Of a DNA stretch of 9,676 nucleotides, positions 1 to 5,773 are shown one piece after another. The notes below the pieces were generated by a model that was given only the letters and a program-made list of their open reading frames with translations, was not told the DNA's origin and searched no databases. Location of the stretch: NCBI GenBank assembly GCA_018648945.1, contig JABGQJ010000144.1, forward strand, positions 1 through 9,676. Direction: 5' to 3'. Every line of letters starts with the position of its first letter. Position 1 is the first letter of the stretch. Source of the DNA: Victivallales bacterium (GTDB lineage Bacteria; Verrucomicrobiota; Lentisphaeria; Oligosphaerales; Lenti-02). The position numbers and the translations under genes are program-made.

Positions 1-345
1 GCGCTTCACCTCGGCCAGGTAGTCGTGCTCGCCGGGGGTGAACTTGAAGTAGCCCAGCTTGAGCAAGCGGACATCGGCCTTGTCCATGGCTTGGAGAATC
101 GGTTCGGCGGTGGGGTGGTCGGGCTCGAGCAGATCAAAGTTCCCGGTCACCATCGGGATGTCCAACCCACGGGCACGAAAGTCGGCCACGACGCCGGGGA
201 GCACCTCGGAGGCATTGTCGGGATTCACCGCATAGTCGGGGCGGACACAGAGATCATAGCCACCCAGCCCCCAACCTTCGGCCAGGTCGGCCAGTTGCTC
301 GGGAGTCTTTGCCTTCAGCATCTTCGAGAACATGATCGAGCGCAT
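1..345 (-). CDS. Sugar phosphate isomerase/epimerase, N-terminal part (cut by left edge)
   Basis: The minus strand reads open from an ATG at 345 to the window edge, giving 115 residues of a protein whose C-terminus lies outside. The start is supported by a Shine-Dalgarno-like GAGGTG six bases upstream. The sequence opens MRSIMFSKMLKAKTPEQL, followed by a helix and a strand (GGYDLCVRPDYAVNP), then another strand and helix (GLDIPMVTGNFDLLEPDHPT) and a third strand (VRLLKLGYFKF). This beta/alpha repeat is typical of the xylose-isomerase-like TIM barrel family (AP_endonuc_2 type). Members are cytoplasmic and interconvert keto/aldo sugars or epimers, usually with a divalent metal; the metal ligands lie in the missing part. 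There is no signal peptide. It lies 86 bases downstream of the NYN gene on the same strand, so co-transcription is possible. The substrate cannot be told from this fragment. Confidence 0.75.
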   Translation of the reverse strand, partial: MRSIMFSKMLKAKTPEQLADLAEGWGLGGYDLCVRPDYAVNPDNASEVLPGVVADFRARGLDIPMVTGNFDLLEPDHPTAEPILQAMDKADVRLLKLGYFKFTPGEHDYLAEVKR

Positions 346-351
346 GGGAAA

Positions 352-357
352 CACCTC
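352..357 (-). promoter_or_regulatory. Ribosome binding site of the isomerase gene
   Basis: On the minus strand GAGGTG sits six bases before the ATG at 345. It decides for this start over the in-frame ATG at 333, and over the still-open frame further upstream. Confidence 0.6.
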
Positions 358-431
358 AGCTTTCGGTTGGGAAGATGCGCGAAAACTAGACGCCGCCGAG
401 GCGAAGTCAACTGGGCCGGTGCCTATCTCTT

Positions 432-1187
432 CTAGGAGCGTCGTCGGCGATCGCGGATGTAGATGGAGCGCCCCTTGCCGTCGTCCTGCATGCGCTCGTC
501 CACATCGAAGATCTTGATGGCCTGCACGAGTTCGCCCAGTTTCTTGAAGCCGTAGTTGCGCGGGTCGAACTCGGGGGCCTGCTTCATGATGTTGCTGCCC
601 ACGGCGCCGAGCTGAGCCCAGCCGCTGTCGTCGGACCCGGCCTCCATGGCACTGCGGAACAGGTTCACCAGCTTGGCATCCCGGCGCAGGTCCATGACCG
701 GCTGCCGTTTGGGCTGGTCGTCGGTGGTTGGGTGCGCATCGTCCAGCAAGACCTCGGTGAAGATGAACTTGTGGCAGGCCGAGACAAATGGCTTGGGGGT
801 CTTCTGCTCGCCGAAGCCATAGACCAGCAGGCCCTGCTCGCGGATGCGCGAAGCCAGACGGGTGAAGTCGCTATCGCTGGAGACCAGGCAGAAACCATCG
901 AAGCGCTCCGTGTAGAGCAGGTCCATGGCGTCGATGATCATGGCACTGTCGGTGGCGTTCTTGCCGACGGTGTAGCGGAACTGCTGGACAGGGATAATCG
1001 AGTGTTCGAGGAGCACGGTCTTCCAGCCCCCGAGGTTGGGGGTGGTCCAGTCGCCGTAGATGCGTTTGACGCTGGCTACGCCGTACTTGGCCACCTCGGC
1101 GATCAGTACGTCGACGATGGCTGGGCGCGCGTTGTCGGCATCAATCAGTACGGCCAGGCGGTGCTGCCGTTCCATATCGTTGGACAT
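432..1187 (-). CDS. NYN-domain (PIN-like) ribonuclease candidate with C-terminal OST-HTH/LOTUS domain
   Basis: This 251-residue cytoplasmic protein has two parts. Residues about 9-150 form a NYN/DUF88 (LabA-like, PIN-fold) domain: LAVLIDADNA with D16 and D18, the YGDW motif near 44-47, TDSAMIIDAMDL with D80, D86 and D89, and CLVSSDSDFTRLASRIRE with D105 and D107. These acidic residues are where this family binds Mg2+/Mn2+ for RNA cleavage. Residues about 165-250 match the OST-HTH/LOTUS pattern (KLVNLFRSAMEAG, then GWAQLGAVG, then NYGFKKLGELVQAI), a winged-helix RNA-binding module often fused to bacterial NYN domains. The ATG at 1187 is preferred to the in-frame ATG at 1226 because GGAGGA lies seven bases upstream of it. 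The family is expected to act in RNA processing or decay; the target RNA is unknown. The gene is divergent from the GH10 fusion and upstream of the isomerase. Confidence 0.9.
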   Translation of the reverse strand: MSNDMERQHRLAVLIDADNARPAIVDVLIAEVAKYGVASVKRIYGDWTTPNLGGWKTVLLEHSIIPVQQFRYTVGKNATDSAMIIDAMDLLYTERFDGFCLVSSDSDFTRLASRIREQGLLVYGFGEQKTPKPFVSACHKFIFTEVLLDDAHPTTDDQPKRQPVMDLRRDAKLVNLFRSAMEAGSDDSGWAQLGAVGSNIMKQAPEFDPRNYGFKKLGELVQAIKIFDVDERMQDDGKGRSIYIRDRRRRS

Positions 1188-1494
1188 TGGGGATTCCTCC
1201 CTGAGGGGTTTTTCGAGTAAGGTCATGCAACCCTAACGTAGCACGGATTCCCGCTGCGGAGAGGCGGCGTCCGCACTTCGTCATTCCTCGACGCTACGTC
1301 TCCACTGTCGCCGTTGCACGAGCTTCGCCGCAATAGACAGAGGGTCCCGGCGTTGTGTATGCGATCGATCGGCATGGAACAGAACGCGCCTGCGGACCAC
1401 GGCCTCGTCAAACACCGTCGCGATGGCAACTGCAGGGCGACTGATACGTGCCACCAGGCCCCCATCGCGCTTCACCCATACATGGGAAACAGAG
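1188..1494. other. Divergent intergenic region between the NYN and GH10-fusion genes
   Basis: These 307 bases separate two divergent genes and should hold both promoters. I see no convincing -35/-10 pair on either strand. There is a 7-base inverted repeat (ACGTAGC at 1236-1242, GCTACGT at 1293-1299, 50 bases apart), a weak GCGGA/TCCGC pair (1256-1260 and 1270-1274) and a 10-base palindrome CGATCGATCG at 1362-1371. Any of these could arise by chance. The plus-strand frame is open from 1423, but its ATG there lacks a ribosome binding site and the residues before 1495 do not look like a protein N-terminus. Confidence 0.5.
1195..1200 (-). promoter_or_regulatory. Ribosome binding site of the NYN gene
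   Basis: GGAGGA on the minus strand, seven bases from the ATG at 1187, is a near-perfect Shine-Dalgarno sequence. The longer start at 1226 would add 13 residues (MTLLEKPLREESP) and would place this site inside the coding sequence. Confidence 0.75.
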
Positions 1495-4400
1495 ATGAAT
1501 CAGCAGAGAGAAACCGGGTACTTGCTTCTCACAGCATTCGTGACATTGAGCTCGGTTGCGGTGTCAGTGGCCGCGCAAGAGCCGGCCAACCGCCGCGAGC
1601 AGAACGCCCAGAGCAACTCGTGGAATGCCCAGTTCCTGGAGCAGCTGGATCTCACCAGGGAGCAGAAGCCGAAGTTCCTCGCCATCCAGAGGGCGATGAC
1701 CGCGAAGTGGGCCGAATTCCAGAAGATGCCGCCGCAGGAGCGGAAGCCCAAACAAGAGGCCTTCTACAAAGCTCGCCATGCGGAGCTTGCGAAACTCCTC
1801 ACACCCGATCAGATGGCCAAGTACCGGGAAATCCGGTCACAGCGCTGGAAGAGACAGTCCACGGCGCAGTCGGCTGGCGCGCGCCCCACCCGCACCAACT
1901 CCACACCGTCCGCCCGCCCGGACTACTCCGGGAAAGACGTCGGAGGAATCGAGGACATCGTCGAAGCGGCCCAACGGGCCGACGAACCGTGGCGCAAGCA
2001 GGCTGAGCAGAGGATCGACCGACTGCGCAAGGCGGAGCTGGAGATCCGGATCGTGGACGCCAAGGGCAGGCCAGTTCCGAATGTGCCGGTGCGGGTGCGG
2101 CAGCAGCGCCATGCCTTCCACTTTGGCGGCGTCGTTTCGGGACCGAGGATGCACGCAGCAACGCAGGGCCAGCAATCCCGTCGGGCATCGCCGGAGAGGT
2201 ACAAGAGGATGTTCCTCGACCTGGGGTTCAACACCGCCGGCTTCGGCAATTATCTGAAGTACAGAAACCGCGCAAAAAGCATGCCCCACCTGCCAGCTCT
2301 ATTCGCTTGGTTCCAGGAGCACGACATCCCGGTGCGGGGGCACTGCCTGATGTGGCCCGGCGGGAACTTCGGCAACTTCCTGACCGACGAACTGACGAAG
2401 CTCGTCTACGTGCCGAATCCTGACCTGGACAGGCAGATCAGCCAGCGCCAGAAATCTAGGCTGACCCGACGCAGGCCGTTTGACGAACTCACCCCGGAGC
2501 AGGCCCGAAAGGTCCAGGGGATCTGCGAGCGCATGACCGACGAGGCATCGACGCAGTGGCCGGTCTTCGAGTGGGACGTGATCAACGAGACCCGCGCCAA
2601 CCATGTAATCCAGGATCTGCTTGGCAGGGACGTGATGGTGGACTGGTTCAAGATCGCCCGCCAGAACACGAAGGAGCGGAACGCCCTCCTCTACCTCAAC
2701 GAGAACCAGGTGATCTCGGACCCCGCGCCCGGTAACGTCACCCGGAACATGAGGCGGTCTGCGAACGAGGTCCGCTACCTCCTCGACAAGAGCGCTCCCC
2801 TCTCGGCGCTCGGCTTCCAGAGCCGATTCGCCAAGAAGACCCCGCCGGAGACCATCTACCGGCGTCTCCAGTACTTTGAGACGTTCAATCTGCCGATCGC
2901 GGCGACGGAGTTCGAGATGAAGAGCAGTATCGGCAGCGAACAGGCCAAGGCCGCCATGACGGAACAGGCGATGACCGTGCTCTTCAGCCACAAGCTCGTG
3001 AACGGAATCCACGCGTGGACCATCCAAGGGGGTGGCAAGAACGCCGACCGGGCCATCGTCAACCCCGACGGCAACCTGAACCTGCGCGGCAAGGTATGGA
3101 TGTACCTCATGAAGAACCGCTGGTGGACCGACGAGACGCTGACCACCGATGCCAACGGGATGGTGCGACTCCGGGGATTCAAAGGCGATTACACGGTGAC
3201 CCTCGGCAAGAGTAGTGCCACCAACCCGATGAAGCTGCGCTTGGCTGAGGATCGGCAGATCAAGGCGACATTGCCAACGACCCGTGCTGCCAAGGCACCA
3301 GCTCCCGGCAACGGAGAGCAGGCTTCCAGCATCATCGGGCGCAAGGGCTTCGTTCACGTCGAGAAGACCAACGGCGTTTGGTCCATGGTCAACGCCGACG
3401 GCACCCCCTTCATCCCCCTGGGCATGAACCATGTCGGCCCCGGAGCCCGGTTCGCGAAGCATAACCGGGCGCATTGGGCCGAGAAGATCGGCGGCGGGAT
3501 TCTCAAGGGCAGGCGCGTGGACTACCAGTCTCCGGGCGCGAAGACCTGGCTGGAGCTGATCGCGGCGGACCACAAGGCTTGGGGATTCAACACCCTCGCA
3601 TTCCACCATCCCCACCCCATGCCAACCGAGCACTGCAACGAGCTTGGGCTCTACTACTTCGGCAAGCTCCGCATGAGCCACGTCCACCCAGAACGGGCAA
3701 GGACGATGTCGAGAGACAAGAGATTCCCGGACGTCTTTGATCCCACCTGGGTGAAGCAACTCGACGCCTTCGTCGCCCGCTATACGGCCAAACACAGGGA
3801 CTCGAAGTACCTGCTGGGCTACAGCTACGACGACCTGCCCGCCTATACCATTCATAGTCTGAAGAAGCCCGTCCGCCGCTTCCAGCACCATCCCTGGATC
3901 ATGGACATCCTTTCGCGCCCCGGCGAGACCGAGGGGAAGAGGCAGTGGGTCGAAGTCCTCAAGGCGCAGTATGGCTCCCCGGCTGCTGCCGCGAAGATGT
4001 ACGGCGTGCAGGCGGCAACCTGGGAGGCCCTCCTGAGGGTCGAGGAATGGGGCATGCCTGCGGACCAGAAGAGGGGCTCTGCCGACCAAGCCCTGATGAA
4101 TGCCCGCATCATCGAGGCATACCTGAAAGCCCATCACGATGCCATCCGCAAGCACGACCCGAACCACCTGATTCTGGGCGACAAGATCCAGAACGCCCGA
4201 CCCCAGCCCGACTGGGTCTGGGCCATCGTGAAGAGGTACGTGGATGTGATCCTGATCCAGGACTACGACTTCTTCACCCCCGCCCACGAGAGGAAGCTGA
4301 TCCACATCCACAAGCTGACGGGCAAACCCATCATCAACGGCGACCACGCCTACGGGTTCGTCCGGCCCAACATGGACAAGGTGAAGGGCGTGCCTGTCCC

Positions 4401-4677
4401 CAGTATGGAGGACAAGGGCAAGCAGTACGCCGTCTACCTACGCGGCATCATGAATCTGCCCTTCATTCTCGGCTGGCAGACCTGCGGATACCTGGAGACC
4501 TGGGGGGGCACCAAGACCGCCACCGGCAAGTGCCAGACGGGGTATTTCGATCCCATGGGCCGCCCCCTTGTCGAAGGACTCCGCCACGCGAAAGAGGCCA
4601 ACGAGCAAGCCCTCGAGTGGCATCGGCAGGCTGGCACTAGGAAACAGGTCTACTCCACCCTCAAGAGGAAGTGGTAG
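1495..4677 (+). CDS. Secreted GH10 plus agarase/GH50-like double glycoside hydrolase with N-terminal LTxxQ (Spy-like) module
   Basis: This protein has 1060 residues. The start at 1495 gives a clear signal peptide (hydrophobic YLLLTAFVTLSSVAVSVAA, likely cleavage near residue 27), with a weak purine-rich GGGAAACAGAG just upstream. Residues about 43-120 are helical and charged, with two LTxxQ-like motifs (LDLTREQ and LLTPDQ) as in Spy/CpxP-type periplasmic proteins; a Ser/Thr/Pro/Arg linker follows. Residues about 178-225 are a beta-sandwich (IRIVDAKGRPVPNVPVRV) common before planctomycete-type GH10 domains. Residues about 225-590 are GH10: HCLMWPGG, acid/base E365 in VINET, LGFQSRF around Q442, nucleophile E472 in ATEFEM, and an AWT near the end. 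GH10 enzymes mostly cleave beta-1,4-xylan. Residues about 613-1050 are a second barrel of agarase/GH50-like style: DGTPFIPLGMNHVG, RFPDVFDPTW, HDPNHLILGDK (887-897), GWQTCGYLETWGG (from 993). Its usual Glu positions read DD (779-780) and GD (D950). The 3' end overlaps the GNAT gene. GH10 is confident; the second family is tentative and substrates are unknown. Confidence 0.88.
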   Translation: MNQQRETGYLLLTAFVTLSSVAVSVAAQEPANRREQNAQSNSWNAQFLEQLDLTREQKPKFLAIQRAMTAKWAEFQKMPPQERKPKQEAFYKARHAELAKLLTPDQMAKYREIRSQRWKRQSTAQSAGARPTRTNSTPSARPDYSGKDVGGIEDIVEAAQRADEPWRKQAEQRIDRLRKAELEIRIVDAKGRPVPNVPVRVRQQRHAFHFGGVVSGPRMHAATQGQQSRRASPERYKRMFLDLGFNTAGFGNYLKYRNRAKSMPHLPALFAWFQEHDIPVRGHCLMWPGGNFGNFLTDELTKLVYVPNPDLDRQISQRQKSRLTRRRPFDELTPEQARKVQGICERMTDEASTQWPVFEWDVINETRANHVIQDLLGRDVMVDWFKIARQNTKERNALLYLNENQVISDPAPGNVTRNMRRSANEVRYLLDKSAPLSALGFQSRFAKKTPPETIYRRLQYFETFNLPIAATEFEMKSSIGSEQAKAAMTEQAMTVLFSHKLVNGIHAWTIQGGGKNADRAIVNPDGNLNLRGKVWMYLMKNRWWTDETLTTDANGMVRLRGFKGDYTVTLGKSSATNPMKLRLAEDRQIKATLPTTRAAKAPAPGNGEQASSIIGRKGFVHVEKTNGVWSMVNADGTPFIPLGMNHVGPGARFAKHNRAHWAEKIGGGILKGRRVDYQSPGAKTWLELIAADHKAWGFNTLAFHHPHPMPTEHCNELGLYYFGKLRMSHVHPERARTMSRDKRFPDVFDPTWVKQLDAFVARYTAKHRDSKYLLGYSYDDLPAYTIHSLKKPVRRFQHHPWIMDILSRPGETEGKRQWVEVLKAQYGSPAAAAKMYGVQAATWEALLRVEEWGMPADQKRGSADQALMNARIIEAYLKAHHDAIRKHDPNHLILGDKIQNARPQPDWVWAIVKRYVDVILIQDYDFFTPAHERKLIHIHKLTGKPIINGDHAYGFVRPNMDKVKGVPVPSMEDKGKQYAVYLRGIMNLPFILGWQTCGYLETWGGTKTATGKCQTGYFDPMGRPLVEGLRHAKEANEQALEWHRQAGTRKQVYSTLKRKW

Positions 4678-5467
4678 GGCCAGGGCTCCGGGTGGCGTCC
4701 GGCTTGCTGACCCCGCGCATGATGCTCATGAATCTCGTTGCGCTGATCGGACGCTCCGCGATGACCTCCCCGTCGTACACGATGCAGAACACGCCGTAGG
4801 GCGTCGGCAGTTCTCTCGACGCCTCGGCGGTCTCGACCCGAGCAACCCGTGGCTCAAGACCCAGCGTCTTGCACGCGTCCACGATCCTCGCCACCGTTTT
4901 CGCGACATACGGGCACTGATCGGCAGCCAGAATTGTGAGGCCTTTCCCGTATCTCTCGAGGAGTCCCGCCTTCTCGACAGTGAAGCGGGGGTCGGGGGCT
5001 GTCTTGTCGAGTTCCTTGACGAGCAGTTCGTAGGGCGGGATGCGGTCCACCGAGACAAAGCCCGCCTTGAGGAACAGATCGTTGCCGGCCATGAAGCTGT
5101 CGGAACTGGTCACCACGGCGACTCCCCGGCACTGGCTCTCCTTCGCATCTCTGAGGCAACTGTCCAGGAGGAGAGCCCCAAGGCCTTTCCCTTTGTGCTG
5201 TCTGCCACTGACCATCAAGCAGTAGATGACAAGGTAGCCCTCTGCCGCCACAGGTTGCCAAGCATGCTCGCCAGGAGCGTACTCGATCATCCCCACATCG
5301 CCGAACGCCCCCGAGCGGAGCACCTTGTACCACAGACCCTCCGCAAAGCGGTCCTTGAGCCAACTCGCCTTCCGGCAGCGCCCCAAATTGCCGGCGTGCG
5401 TGTTGCCACACAAACTGCAACTGTCGATGCTCTCGGCATCCGTGTCGAGGATCTGGTAGTCGTTCAT
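4661..5467 (-). CDS. GNAT N-acetyltransferase with C-terminal YoaP-like domain
   Basis: This is a 268-residue cytoplasmic protein. The start at 5467 has GGAG six bases upstream; the frame stays open far beyond it, but that extension only mirrors the lyase gene. Residues about 30-150 form a GNAT fold: WLKDRFAEGLWYKVL, FGDVGMIEYAPGEHAW, the acetyl-CoA pyrophosphate loop RQHKGKGLG (89-97), and VAVVTSSDSFMAGNDLFLKAGF. Residues about 168-250 match the YoaP-like domain that follows such GNATs (LTILAADQCPYVAK with C185, and PTPYGVFCIVYDGEVIAERP). N-terminal cysteines C17, C20 and C31 (CSLCGNTHAGNLGRC) could bind a metal. The family is usually annotated as an acetyltransferase with unknown acceptor, so I give no substrate. 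The end overlaps the convergent glycosidase gene by 17 bases, and the gene is divergent from the lyase. Its link to polysaccharide breakdown is not evident. Confidence 0.88.
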   Translation of the reverse strand: MNDYQILDTDAESIDSCSLCGNTHAGNLGRCRKASWLKDRFAEGLWYKVLRSGAFGDVGMIEYAPGEHAWQPVAAEGYLVIYCLMVSGRQHKGKGLGALLLDSCLRDAKESQCRGVAVVTSSDSFMAGNDLFLKAGFVSVDRIPPYELLVKELDKTAPDPRFTVEKAGLLERYGKGLTILAADQCPYVAKTVARIVDACKTLGLEPRVARVETAEASRELPTPYGVFCIVYDGEVIAERPISATRFMSIMRGVSKPDATRSPGPTTSS

Positions 5468-5507
5468 GGGTTGCTCCGAGTAACTGCCCGAAGGCCATCG
5501 CCTCTTC

Positions 5508-5527
5508 GCCGCCGCCCCAACGGCGGC
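5508..5527. repeat. GC-rich inverted repeat upstream of the GNAT gene
   Basis: GCCGCCG and CGGCGGC form a perfect 7-base stem around a six-base loop (CCCCAA on plus). It begins 41 bases before the GNAT start and could fold in the GNAT leader or serve as a protein site. On the plus strand it is followed only by CTTTG, so it is a poor intrinsic terminator. Confidence 0.4.
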
Positions 5528-5758
5528 CTTTGTCCCCATAGGATGGTCCTGCAGCGGGCGGGTTCCCAGCCAAGCAGGCCCCAACCGGCAGAGACAAGGA
5601 CGTCCGCCACCATGTTGGATTCCGTTGGTCCATGGCTTGGGATCCGCCTCCCCAGGCGAACTCACGCAACGTGGTACTGGAGCGTGGGACAGGCGGGTGG
5701 AGATCGCGAAGGCCATCGGGTATCTTGTGCCGGTGGCTCGACCCAGATGGAATAGTTC

Positions 5759-5766
5759 GGGAGGAG
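5759..5766 (+). promoter_or_regulatory. Ribosome binding site of the heparinase-like gene
   Basis: GGGAGGAG ends seven bases before the ATG at 5774. This strong Shine-Dalgarno sequence fixes the start there rather than at the in-frame ATGs at 5789 or 5795. Confidence 0.75.
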
Positions 5767-5773
5767 CCGGGAC

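Larger units (their letters stand above)
5468..5773. other. Divergent intergenic region between the GNAT and lyase genes
   Basis: These 306 bases lie between two divergent starts and must hold their promoters. The frames on both strands are open through much of it, but the residues look compositional rather than protein-like. On the plus strand TTGTGC at 5725-5730 followed by a poor AT-containing hexamer near 5750 is the only promoter-like pair I can find for the lyase gene, and it is weak. A GC-rich hairpin lies at 5508-5527. Confidence 0.5.

Noticed and set aside
25..435. Plus-strand 136-codon frame over the left edge
   Set aside because: It is antisense to the TIM-barrel isomerase, which has a ribosome binding site and family-like strand/helix pattern.
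1188..1226. Longer start for the NYN gene
   Set aside because: A strong GGAGGA lies correctly placed for the ATG at 1187, and the extra 13 residues are not part of the NYN fold.
1423..1494. Upstream in-frame ATG for the glycosidase fusion
   Set aside because: There is no ribosome binding site and the 24 extra residues would bury the signal peptide.
2299..4347. 682-codon open frame on the minus strand opposite the glycosidase gene
   Set aside because: It mirrors a gene with clear GH10 motifs and a signal peptide. Its own residues are Val/Leu/Gly/Arg-rich with no recognisable domain, as expected from GC-biased codons read in reverse.
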